DNA of 47,786 nt from Spirulina sp. SIO3F2. GTDB taxonomy: Bacteria; Cyanobacteriota; Cyanobacteriia; Cyanobacteriales; Spirulinaceae. The position numbers and the translations under genes are program-made. Below are positions 36,387 to 43,919 of the stretch, one piece after another. Below the pieces are notes generated by a model. The model did no database searches. It was not told the origin of the DNA and saw nothing but the letters and a program-made list of their open reading frames with translations. The stretch's first letter is position 1, and each line of letters begins with the position of its first letter. The stretch lies in the NCBI GenBank assembly GCA_010672165.1, contig JAAHHN010000024.1:1-47786 (forward strand). Direction: 5' to 3'.

Positions 36387-37124
36387 ATGAGCTTTGCGCC
36401 ACTTCCTACCCACCTCAATCACTGGCAAACTTCCCTGCAATGGCAACCCAACCTCAGCCAACAAGACCAATTTGCACAGCTCTATCAAGCTATCCTTACA
36501 GGGAATCAACAGCTTAACCTCACCCGTCTGACCCATCCTGAGGAATTTTGGGAGAAGCATTTGTGGGATGCGATCGCGGGTCTATTACCCTTAGAACAAT
36601 ATCTGGAAACTTGGAACGGCAAGGCGATCGATGTCGGGACAGGCTGTGGCATTCCAGGCTTGCCCTTGGCGTTCCTGCACCCCCAGCTCACCGTCACCTT
36701 GCTCGATTCCACCCAGAAGAAAATTCGCTTTTTGCAAGATCTCGGCCAAAGCCTGGGCTGGCATCAGGTGCAGGCGATCGCAGGTCGGGTTGAAAGTCTG
36801 GGTCAAGACCCCAACTATCGGGAGCAGTTTCAGATTGCCCTAATTCGGGCGGTGGCAGCGCCAGCGGTAGCGGCAGAATATGTGTTGCCGTTGCTGGCGA
36901 TCGGTGGAGTGGCGGTGCTGTATCAGGGGCAATGGAACGAGGCGCGATCGCGCCAACTTGAGCCAATTGTGCAGCGCCTCGGCGGTGAACTCATTGAGAC
37001 TGTCGCTCGCTCCACGCCCCTCACCCACAGCCAACGTCATTGGCTTTATCTGCGCAAAATCCAACCCACCCCAGCCCAATACCCTCGTGCAGTGGGTATG
37101 CCCACCAAGCGACCGCTCAACTGA
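36387..37124 (+). CDS. rsmG: 16S rRNA (guanine527-N7)-methyltransferase RsmG
   Basis: A 245-residue SAM-dependent methyltransferase that modifies G527 of 16S rRNA in the decoding site. Family marks are NLTRL near 50, KHLWDAI, the SAM-binding motif IDVGTGCGIPGLPLA near 80, LDSTQKKIRFL, the IRAVA block, and the C-terminal YPRAVGMPTKRPL (family pattern YPRxxGxPxKxPL). Length and order are normal, so the enzyme should be active. ATG 36387 opens the gene, with no strong ribosome-binding site. It is divergent from hemJ and lies 66 bases before xisH on the same strand. Confidence 0.95.
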   Translation: MSFAPLPTHLNHWQTSLQWQPNLSQQDQFAQLYQAILTGNQQLNLTRLTHPEEFWEKHLWDAIAGLLPLEQYLETWNGKAIDVGTGCGIPGLPLAFLHPQLTVTLLDSTQKKIRFLQDLGQSLGWHQVQAIAGRVESLGQDPNYREQFQIALIRAVAAPAVAAEYVLPLLAIGGVAVLYQGQWNEARSRQLEPIVQRLGGELIETVARSTPLTHSQRHWLYLRKIQPTPAQYPRAVGMPTKRPLN

Positions 37125-37190
37125 ATTAATCTCAGCGATCCACAATCAACGCAATTGCTAAACTACTAACCAAGCGGGTTTCAATTGAGC

Positions 37191-37607
37191 ATGGCGAGAG
37201 ATAAGTTTCATCAACAAGTCAAAGCCGCTTTGCAAAAGGAGGGCTGGCAGATCACTCATGACCCTTTCATGATCAGAATTAGCGAAGCGGTCAAGTTACA
37301 GATCGATTTGGCAGCCCAGAGTACGATCGCCGCCCAGCGAGAGAGTCAAAAGATCGCGGTTGAAATTAAGAGCTTTATTGCTGAATCGACAATTTATGAG
37401 TTTCATATGGCGTTGGGTCAATATCTTAACTACGTTCAGGCATTGGAGGAACAGGAGCCTGAACGGGTTGCCTATTTAGCAGTTCCTGTAGAAACGTACC
37501 AGGAATTTTTTCAATTGCCTTTTATTGCGCGATCGCTACAACGCAATCAGGTCAAACTCATTATCTACGAGCCAACTCAGGAGGTTATTGAGCAATGGAT
37601 AAGCTAG
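37191..37607 (+). CDS. xisH: XisH-family protein (PD-(D/E)XK nuclease-like)
   Basis: A 138-residue protein recognisable as XisH from the start MARDKFHQQVKAAL and the core IAVEIKSF. In heterocyst-forming cyanobacteria xisH and xisI are needed, with the recombinase XisF, for developmental excision of the fdxN element. XisH belongs to the PD-(D/E)XK nuclease-like group; Asp39 with Glu58 and Lys60 (QIDL ... VEIKSF) fit that active-site pattern. ATG 37191 is preferred to TTG 37185 because it matches the family start. xisI overlaps its last 13 bases, so the two are translated as a pair. No XisF gene is present, so the excision role is unlikely to be complete here. A stand-alone nuclease/partner module is an inference. 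Confidence 0.9.
   Translation: MARDKFHQQVKAALQKEGWQITHDPFMIRISEAVKLQIDLAAQSTIAAQRESQKIAVEIKSFIAESTIYEFHMALGQYLNYVQALEEQEPERVAYLAVPVETYQEFFQLPFIARSLQRNQVKLIIYEPTQEVIEQWIS
37579..37584 (+). promoter_or_regulatory. Strong ribosome-binding site of xisI
   Basis: AGGAGG lies inside the 3' end of xisH, ten bases before the xisI ATG at 37595. It is the clearest Shine-Dalgarno in the window and fixes the xisI start, implying high, independent translation of the second gene of the pair. Confidence 0.75.
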
Positions 37608-37930
37608 CGCAATATCGACAAGCTGTGAAGCAATTGCTGACCGAGCAGTTCTGTCCAACTACACCTGATGAACCTGTACAAGAACAACTCATTTTTGATG
37701 AAGAGCGTGATCATTACCAATTAGCGTATGTCGGTTGGCAAGGTAATAAACGGGTCTTTGGCCCGGTGCTCCATTGTGATATCCAAGCGGGTAAAATTTG
37801 GGTTCAATATAATGGCACGGAAAGTATGGTAGCTCAGCGATTGGTGGAAATGGGGGTTGCGCCTTCAGATATTGTTTTGGGGTTTCATTCTGAGTTTAAG
37901 CGCCAGTTCACACCTTACGCAGTTCATTGA
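37595..37930 (+). CDS. xisI: XisI-family protein
   Basis: A 111-residue XisI homologue. Family features are the YRQAVKQLL start, the DEERDHYQLAYVGWQGNKRV block, CDIQAGKIWVQYNGTE, and the close DIVLGFHSEFKR with a terminal TPYAVH. XisI always travels with XisH and is thought to act together with it; the biochemical role is not established. The overlap with xisH and the strong ribosome-binding site point to a tightly balanced pair, as seen in toxin-antitoxin or nuclease-immunity modules. That analogy is inference. No recombinase or element boundaries were found nearby. Confidence 0.9.
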   Translation: MDKLAQYRQAVKQLLTEQFCPTTPDEPVQEQLIFDEERDHYQLAYVGWQGNKRVFGPVLHCDIQAGKIWVQYNGTESMVAQRLVEMGVAPSDIVLGFHSEFKRQFTPYAVH

Positions 37931-38016
37931 GTGTTGACTTAGGGGGAAGTTAACGAAAATACTTTACAAATTGTTACAATGAGAGCCATTCTCCTTTCCC
38001 GCTCAACCCAAACTCC

Positions 38017-38703
38017 ATGCCCCCTACTCAATCCGAAACCTGGGATATTGGCCGCTTTTGGCAAACGTTAGACTTTTTTGGTGAATTGCCCGTTATTAGT
38101 TGGTTCCAGACGATGTTTTTTCCTGCCCCACCCCTGCCGCCCCCTGTTGTTGAAGCAGGTTATATTTTTGATTTCCGTTGTCCCTCAGACACAATGGCTG
38201 AGATTTGGGGATCAGTAGATGATGTGGTGATGGGGGGCGTCAGTGCGAGTCGCTTCACATTAACGCCAGAGGGGGCATTGTTTGCGGGTGAAGTCTCGAC
38301 CCAAAACTCTGGTGGTTTTGCCTCGGTGCGATCGCGCAATTTCTCCCCTCCTTTAAATCTCCAGACCGCCACAGGCCAGACCCCAACAGGGATAACGCTC
38401 CGGGTCAAAGGTGATGGCCAACGCTACAAGTTTCTGGTTCGGGATGCAGCAGGCTGGGATCGCCTTGCCTATGCCTATTCCTTTGATACGGTGGCTGGGG
38501 CCTGGATCACGGTACAAATCCCCTTTGCCCAGATGCAGCCTGTGTTTCGGGCTAAAACCGTTCCTGATGCCCCACCCCTGAATTCAGCACAGATTTACGC
38601 GCTGCAACTGATGCTGAGTAAGTTTGAATACGATGGTCAGCTTAATCCGCAATTTCAACCGGGTGCATTTAATTTATTGGTCGAGTCGATCGGGGTTTAT
38701 TGA
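38017..38703 (+). CDS. CIA30-family (NADH:ubiquinone complex I intermediate-associated 30) protein
   Basis: A 228-residue protein of the CIA30 family. The core reads IWGSVDDVVMGGVSASRF, then GEVSTQNSGGFASVRSR, a LRVKGDGQRYKFLVRD strand and a W-containing VQIPFAQMQP, followed by IYALQLMLSKFEYDG. The fold is a galactose-binding-like beta sandwich. Mitochondrial members help assemble complex I. In cyanobacteria these proteins occur as short stand-alone versions of unknown role, possibly linked to NDH-1 or thylakoid complexes. The N-terminal 50 residues are proline-rich and may be a linker. A TACAAT box at 37975-37980 lies about 36 bases before the ATG and could be its -10 element. Confidence 0.85.
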   Translation: MPPTQSETWDIGRFWQTLDFFGELPVISWFQTMFFPAPPLPPPVVEAGYIFDFRCPSDTMAEIWGSVDDVVMGGVSASRFTLTPEGALFAGEVSTQNSGGFASVRSRNFSPPLNLQTATGQTPTGITLRVKGDGQRYKFLVRDAAGWDRLAYAYSFDTVAGAWITVQIPFAQMQPVFRAKTVPDAPPLNSAQIYALQLMLSKFEYDGQLNPQFQPGAFNLLVESIGVY

Positions 38704-38715
38704 ATACACTACTGC

Positions 38716-39948
38716 TCAACTGCCACGTCTAGGTGGATAGGCTGGTAACGTAAAACAGAACACGGCTCCTCCTTCAACTGCCCCCTCTACCCAAATTCTG
38801 CCACTATAGCATTCAACAATTTTCTTGCAGGTGGCGAGACCAATCCCCGTTCCAGGCTGCTCAGCGGTAGCTTGACGGCGATGAAACAGCTCAAAAACGC
38901 GATCGCGCTCCGCTTCAGGAATGCCACAGCCATTGTCCTGTACTCGAAATGTCCAAACCCTTTTAAGTTGTTGAGCTTGGATCTCGATGATGGGTGGCAC
39001 GTCTGCACGAGCAAACTTGAGGGCATTGCTGAGCAGATTTTGGAAAAGCTGGATGAGCTGGGTTTCATTGGCCGTCAGAGCGGGTAGAGGGTTGATAATA
39101 ATCTGAGCTTGGGCTTGAGCAATCGCCTCCTGAAGATTCGCCTGTACTTGCTCAATGACAGCATTACAGTCCACTGGACTGAGATCCTGATATTGTTGGC
39201 CCACGCGAGCATAGGTGAGCAATCCTCGCAGCATCTGACCCATGCGATCGGCCGCAGCCAGCAACCGTTGCAGTTGTCCTGCTCCCTTTTCGCCTAAAGC
39301 TGAACTGTACTGGAGTTGCAGGAGTTTTCCAAACCCAATAATGCTTTGGAGAGGTTGTTGGAGGTCATGAGAAACAGCATAAGCAAATTCTTCAAGGGCT
39401 GTATTCGAGCGTTGCAATTCCTCATTCAGACGCTGTAGCTGAACATTGGCTGCCGATAACTTATGGGTGCGCTCTTCAATTTTCTGCTCTAAGTATGCGT
39501 TTAATTGCTGGAGGGTCTCATTCTGAGTTTCCAGTTGTTCGTCTTGACTAAAACTCCGAATGGCCTCTTTAACGGTCAAAATGAGATCCATTTCATCCCA
39601 AGGTTTAGCAATATAGCGATATAAATTCGCGTCATTGACCGCATTGCCAACAGCTTGAGCATCCGCTTGGCCCGTTAACATAATCTTCAAGATGCGAGGG
39701 TCTTGGGAATGAACTTGAATCAGGAGCTCATCACCTTTGAGACCGGGCATAATGTAGTCAGCAATAACCACTGCCACTTGATAAGCTTCAGCCTGGAGTT
39801 CTTCTAGCACCTCAAGCGCCTCTTCGCCGCCTTGGGCTAATTCGACCAAGCAGTCTGCCCCTAATGCTTCTTCGAGTTCAAGTTTTAAGCTCTGAAGAAT
39901 CGTTGGTTCATCATCAACACAGACGATCGCCAGTTTGTTAGTGGCCAT
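38716..39948 (-). CDS. Receiver-histidine kinase hybrid
   Basis: A 410-residue soluble protein. The N-terminal receiver (1-130) has the acidic pair in VDDE, phospho-acceptor Asp64 in IADYIMPG, Thr92 and Lys115 (AKPW). A coiled coil follows, then HisKA with His194 in YAVSHDLQQPL, and HATPase_c with NLLSNALKFA, DNGCGIP and GTGIGLATCKK. A kinase controlled by its own upstream receiver fits a phosphorelay intermediate. The SHDLQQPL H-box is the subtype found in phytochrome-like kinases. It starts five bases after the stop of the stand-alone receiver gene, so the two are almost certainly co-translated. Confidence 0.92.
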   Translation of the reverse strand: MATNKLAIVCVDDEPTILQSLKLELEEALGADCLVELAQGGEEALEVLEELQAEAYQVAVVIADYIMPGLKGDELLIQVHSQDPRILKIMLTGQADAQAVGNAVNDANLYRYIAKPWDEMDLILTVKEAIRSFSQDEQLETQNETLQQLNAYLEQKIEERTHKLSAANVQLQRLNEELQRSNTALEEFAYAVSHDLQQPLQSIIGFGKLLQLQYSSALGEKGAGQLQRLLAAADRMGQMLRGLLTYARVGQQYQDLSPVDCNAVIEQVQANLQEAIAQAQAQIIINPLPALTANETQLIQLFQNLLSNALKFARADVPPIIEIQAQQLKRVWTFRVQDNGCGIPEAERDRVFELFHRRQATAEQPGTGIGLATCKKIVECYSGRIWVEGAVEGGAVFCFTLPAYPPRRGS

Positions 39949-39953
39949 GGAGT

Positions 39954-40343
39954 TTAGTCTAATGCAGCGTGGATGAGGTTACTCAGTTCGTGAGCTTGCC
40001 AAGGCTTATGGAGACAACGATAGAGATGCGCTTGCTCACAAGCTCGCTGGACTGCTCGCTCATCAGCCTGCCCAGTCAACATCACCGTAACAATATCTGG
40101 ATAGCTTTGGTGAATTTGAATCAGCAGATCATCCCCTTTCATACCGGGCATCAACCAATCTGAGACCACCATAAGGGTTCGAATGCCATCACTACAGAGT
40201 TCTTCCAAAATTTCTAAGGCTTCAGTGGCACTTTCAGCAAATTCATACAGGTAGCGATCGGAAAAACTCTCCCGCAATTCAATTTCTAGGCTTTTGAGAA
40301 TAGTAATTTCATCATCGACGCAAAGAATGGCAGCATCAGGCAT
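39954..40343 (-). CDS. Stand-alone response regulator receiver
   Basis: A 129-residue CheY-like receiver without output domain. It has CVDDE at 8-12, phospho-acceptor Asp62 in VVSDWLMPG, Thr90 (MLTG) and Lys113 (HKPW). ATG 40343 is preferred to an in-frame TTG at 40373, since the domain begins at once (MPDAAILCVDD). Its receiver closely resembles that of the following hybrid kinase (TILxSLxxEL, ALExLEEL, MPGxKGDxLLIQ, HLYR or NLYR before the KPW loop), so the pair probably arose by duplication. It lies 139 bases after the PAS kinase gene, a plausible phosphodonor. Confidence 0.92.
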   Translation of the reverse strand: MPDAAILCVDDEITILKSLEIELRESFSDRYLYEFAESATEALEILEELCSDGIRTLMVVSDWLMPGMKGDDLLIQIHQSYPDIVTVMLTGQADERAVQRACEQAHLYRCLHKPWQAHELSNLIHAALD

Positions 40344-40482
40344 AGTGGTGTTGCAGAAAGCGTACCTAATCAATCTATCGGATTTTCCGAACTCACCCTA
40401 ATTAGAAGGAAAAAACAACAGATTTTGTAATAGGACAAGTGATAGTAGATTAGGGCATATCATCAAGCTCAACGTTAACGCC

Positions 40483-41991
40483 TCATTTGACGCTCGGTAA
40501 CTCAACCGTAAATGTCGTGTTGCCGGGTTGGCTACTGACCTGAATCTGACCTTGGTGTTGTTGAACAATCGTGCGGGTAATATCGAGTCCAAGACCTGTG
40601 CCCTCACCGGACGCACGGGTGGTGAAAAACGGCTCAAAAATTTGGGGCAAAACTTCAGGTGCAATGCCTGTACCCGTATCTATGATCTGAACAGTCACAG
40701 TTGTGGTAGAACCCGCGATCGCCAGCGTCAATGTTCCCCCATCAGGCATAGCTTGGAGAGCATTGCGAATCAGGTTACTCCAAACTTGATGAAGTTGATC
40801 TCGATCACCCCAAACCATACTGAGCGGCTGCTGATAGTTCCGCACTACCTCGATCCCCCGTTTGAGCAGATTTTGATACAGGGTCAGTACAGTTTCCAAG
40901 GTTTCAACGACATCCACATTTGTGAGTTCAGCTTGGGCTTCTTGGCGACTATAGCTCCGCAAGGCTTGGACAATCTTGGCCGCACGTGCCGTGGCGCTGC
41001 TGATTTGAGTAATGCTGGTCTGTACAGTGCTTAGTTGATAGGCAACTTTCAGTAACTCCAGAGCATTCGGTTGTTGAAGAAAAGAGCCGAGTGGGTCGAG
41101 ATCAGTTTGGTTGAGGTCAACGAGGAGCGGCGCGATCGCTGGAGCTGACTCGATTTTCTGAGCTTGGAGTTGTTGTTGGAGGTGCTTGCGGCGCTGACGT
41201 CGTTCCCGAGTGGAGAGGAGTGGCAACATCTGTGCAGCTTGGGTCACTAACGTTTGGAGCTGCTCTCGCTGGGTGGAGGTATATTGCTGCCACAAATCTC
41301 CCCATTGCCAAAATGCCCCTTGCACATAGGTTTGAACATGGCGAATGCTGGAGCTAATAACCCCGAGTGGCGTATTGATTTCATGGGCAATATTGGCGAT
41401 TAACTGTCCCAAGACTGCCAGCTTTTCGGCCGCGATCAGCTCACTTTGGGTACGTTGTAATTGCTCAAGAGTAGCTTGCAACTGCGTATTTTTTTGGTGG
41501 AGTGTTAGTTCGGCTTGTTTGCGATCGCTGATATCCCGCGCTACCCAAACAACACACTGACGATCAAGCGGCGTAATTCGAGCAGCCAGCCAAACGTGCT
41601 CATCACCTTCAAGCTGGAGAGCATGATCTACTTCAATAGAGGCTTGCTGCTTGAGGCAGTCTTGGATGGGGGCTCGCCATTGTTCTGCCGTTGCCGGGTC
41701 AAAAAAGGCATTAATAATGCCATCAAGCCAATGCTGGCGATCGCTATAGCATTGGCTGAGGTGAGTGGGGGCGATATCAATTTGGCTGATTCCTTGCGCG
41801 TCGAGGGCGATCGTCAAGACCGCATCCATCATCGAGGCGAGGATAGCGCGGAGTTGCAGCTCAGACGACGCCAGTTGCTGGGCAATAATTTGGCGCTCAG
41901 CCACTTCAGCCTCAAGCTGAGTCTGGAGGTGCTGAACTTGGGCAGTGAGACGGGCGATTTGTTCAGTAAGGGGTTCAGCAGGCTGAGTCAT
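40483..41991 (-). CDS. PAS-domain histidine kinase
   Basis: A 502-residue cytoplasmic sensor kinase. It opens with a coiled coil (7-45), then a PAS-like domain (about 45-158, ending ARDISDRKQAE), a second coiled coil, and HisKA with His203 in NIAHEINTPLG. The HisKA is expanded by about 100 residues rich in Gln/Leu between the H-box and the dimerisation continuation (TARAAKIVQALRSYSRQ). The HATPase_c has NLIRNALQAM, DTGTGIAP and GEGTGLGLDITR. ATG 41991 is chosen; TTG 42000 would overlap the previous stop. The start lies only five bases after the serine-hydrolase stop, so these genes are translationally coupled. Confidence 0.9.
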   Translation of the reverse strand: MTQPAEPLTEQIARLTAQVQHLQTQLEAEVAERQIIAQQLASSELQLRAILASMMDAVLTIALDAQGISQIDIAPTHLSQCYSDRQHWLDGIINAFFDPATAEQWRAPIQDCLKQQASIEVDHALQLEGDEHVWLAARITPLDRQCVVWVARDISDRKQAELTLHQKNTQLQATLEQLQRTQSELIAAEKLAVLGQLIANIAHEINTPLGVISSSIRHVQTYVQGAFWQWGDLWQQYTSTQREQLQTLVTQAAQMLPLLSTRERRQRRKHLQQQLQAQKIESAPAIAPLLVDLNQTDLDPLGSFLQQPNALELLKVAYQLSTVQTSITQISSATARAAKIVQALRSYSRQEAQAELTNVDVVETLETVLTLYQNLLKRGIEVVRNYQQPLSMVWGDRDQLHQVWSNLIRNALQAMPDGGTLTLAIAGSTTTVTVQIIDTGTGIAPEVLPQIFEPFFTTRASGEGTGLGLDITRTIVQQHQGQIQVSSQPGNTTFTVELPSVK

Positions 41992-41996
41992 TCGAC

Positions 41997-43220
41997 TCAA
42001 GGAGTGGCTTCAGTACTAAAATAATCGTACACCTCTCGGGAAATCTGCTGAATTAGGGTCTTTGCTGCGGGGTCATTATAGGGACGCTCAACCATCACCA
42101 CAGTCAGGTAGCGTTTACCGTTGGGCATATCCACCATCCCTGCATCTGCCAAGAGTTTACCAATGGTTCCTGTTTTGTGGGCGATCGCTGCCCCTTTACC
42201 CAAGCCACTGGGCAACAGTTTGTCATTGACCACATTGTCTAAAATCCTTAAGACGCGATCACGAGACCGTTGGGAGAGTCCCTCTTCTTGTTCAATATCA
42301 ATCAGTACATTCGCCAAGTCCACCGGACTGGTGATATTTGTACCCTCAATATCTGGTAGGACATTATTCAGCCGTGTTTGGGTTAACCCCTGTTGCTGGA
42401 GCCGTTGATTTACTCGCTCCTGGCCTCCCAAACGCTGCACAATCATATTGGTGGCAGTGTTGTCACTAATGGTGATCATCTGAGTCACCGTTTCGAGAGC
42501 GGAAAAAGTGGTTCCAGGAGCCTGAAACTGCATGTTACCTGCCTCACCCACAATCAGGTCGGGTTCCATGATCAAGGGTTCATCTAAGGCAATCTTGCCT
42601 TGATCTACTCCTTGGAAAAAGAAGAACAACAGGGGAAGTTTAATGGTGCTCGCCGCCATAAATTCGGTGGTGCCGTTCCAACTGGCGTAGTCCCCAGTGT
42701 CAAAATCGAGCACAAAGACGCCGACTGGCCCTTTCCCATACTGGCCGGCTAACTCACCAAGGCGGGTGCGTAAATCTGAGAGTTCCTGGCGTAAGGGAAA
42801 ATGCAACTGGTTTTCTAGCTCAGAAGACCCCCCAAAGCTCATTTCTGTGGTTTGGCTAGCCAGGGGGACAGGTTGACTGCTGCTCGATAATGTCGCTTGT
42901 GGATCAGGGCGAGTAATCAATGGCAGACTCAAAATCAGTCCCGTGCCAATCCCCAGGCTACTCACAGCAATGACTTTTTGGAGCATAAGTGCCCAACGAG
43001 ATGACTTCTTGAGCTTCCGGACTTTCTTACGACGAGTGGGAAGAACAGTCATCGACTCCGCCGCAACTGAGGTGTGTAGCGAAGTGCGCTTACGAACTCG
43101 CTGCATAGGTTGAGGTGTGCCTGGGGAGTGGGCAACGTAACCCTGTCGAGAAATTTTGTTGTGGGACGATCGCCCTGAAGGACGACGGCGGCGAGGGGGT
43201 AAAGGACGATGAGATGTCAT
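41997..43220 (-). CDS. Membrane-anchored class A beta-lactamase-like serine hydrolase
   Basis: A 407-residue protein with a cytoplasmic arginine/lysine-rich tail (1-77), one membrane span (about 78-103), a Ser-rich linker and a periplasmic penicillin-interacting domain (about 150-400). All three core motifs are present: Ser191-x-x-Lys194 (STIK), Ser252-Asp-Asn254 and Lys349-Thr-Gly. In the omega-loop position it reads DIEGTN, so Glu292 and Asn295 are one residue closer than Glu166/Asn170 of TEM-type enzymes. The domain is therefore either an unusual beta-lactamase or a peptidoglycan-related hydrolase. The length exceeds ordinary lactamases because of the anchor. It opens the minus-strand cluster that continues into the signalling genes. 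Confidence 0.85.
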   Translation of the reverse strand: MTSHRPLPPRRRRPSGRSSHNKISRQGYVAHSPGTPQPMQRVRKRTSLHTSVAAESMTVLPTRRKKVRKLKKSSRWALMLQKVIAVSSLGIGTGLILSLPLITRPDPQATLSSSSQPVPLASQTTEMSFGGSSELENQLHFPLRQELSDLRTRLGELAGQYGKGPVGVFVLDFDTGDYASWNGTTEFMAASTIKLPLLFFFFQGVDQGKIALDEPLIMEPDLIVGEAGNMQFQAPGTTFSALETVTQMITISDNTATNMIVQRLGGQERVNQRLQQQGLTQTRLNNVLPDIEGTNITSPVDLANVLIDIEQEEGLSQRSRDRVLRILDNVVNDKLLPSGLGKGAAIAHKTGTIGKLLADAGMVDMPNGKRYLTVVMVERPYNDPAAKTLIQQISREVYDYFSTEATP

Positions 43221-43337
43221 GTACCTTGGCTACGATAGTGAGAAATGGCAAACCCTGAGTTAAACAAGTGCTTTTAACCTGATCGAGCGTGACTGACTGA
43301 AGCCTATGGTAAATGATAGGTAAAAGCTGAGTGATGA

Positions 43338-43359
43338 TTCACACTTGTGAACTTATAAT
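43338..43359. promoter_or_regulatory. Palindrome abutting a -10-like box
   Basis: TTCACA-CT-TGTGAA (43338-43351) is a perfect inverted repeat, two bases before TATAAT (43354-43359). On the minus strand the overlapping TATTAT could serve the serine hydrolase gene at 43220. The arrangement fits a repressor site over a core promoter. Confidence 0.45.
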
Positions 43360-43409
43360 ACGACTTTTTGCATAATACTCAAAATCCTTAATATGGCAAT
43401 CATATTTGG

Positions 43410-43425
43410 GCGGGAAATATCCCGC
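43410..43425. repeat. Perfect hairpin GCGGGA-AATA-TCCCGC
   Basis: A 6-base stem with a 4-base loop in the divergent region. No T-run follows on either strand, so it is unlikely to be an efficient terminator. Confidence 0.5.
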
Positions 43426-43599
43426 AATTTGACGGAATTAGAGTTCGAGATTAGTTCAAGAGTACAGAAAAAACAACTGAGTAGAATATTCGTAAGCTCA
43501 TTTGCTAGCACTAATACATCAAATCTCCTCACGACTCATTTTAAATAGGCAACCAGAATAGTTACATTAAAGTTCTTTGCTGCTGGGCACTTCCATAGT

Positions 43600-43612
43600 G
43601 CAAGCATCTTGC
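43600..43612. repeat. Dispersed-repeat hairpin GCAAG-CAT-CTTGC
   Basis: A 5-base stem with a 3-base loop. The word CATCTTGC also occurs at 14235-14242 in the other gene-free region, consistent with a common extragenic repeat family. Confidence 0.4.
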
Positions 43613-43919
43613 TTATCCCTGAGCCCAACACAGTGTAATTGCAAGCTGTATTAGATTCACGGAAGCGGTCTACTATGCCGATATTAATATTCTGATGTCA
43701 TTCCCTGACCCTTCACCTGAGGGGTGACACCACCACAGAAAAAGCCCGACCCGAACGTGGTTTATTTGCACATCTCTAATCCCATAATCCAAAGCGTGAG
43801 CATGTAGCGAAATACTGTGCAGAAATGATTAGGATCAAAGTTCATTCGTCCTGTGACAGATTCTCTAAAATTGCAGGGCACAATAGAGAGGATAGCGATC
43901 GCAAGGATAAAGAAGTAGT

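Larger units (their letters stand above)
43221..43919. other. Divergent gene-free region before the fourth CHAT gene
   Basis: About 700 bases with no recognisable protein or RNA gene. It contains a palindrome next to a -10-like box (43338-43359), a perfect hairpin at 43410-43425, and a repeat hairpin at 43600-43612 (GCAAG-CAT-CTTGC). A HIP1 site, GCGATCGC, lies shortly before the CHAT ATG. The length suggests regulation of the divergent genes or room for a small RNA. Confidence 0.5.

Noticed and set aside
37191-37930. Excisable fdxN-like element around xisH/xisI
   Set aside because: No recombinase gene or flanking direct repeats were seen, and both neighbours (rsmG and the CIA30 gene) are intact.
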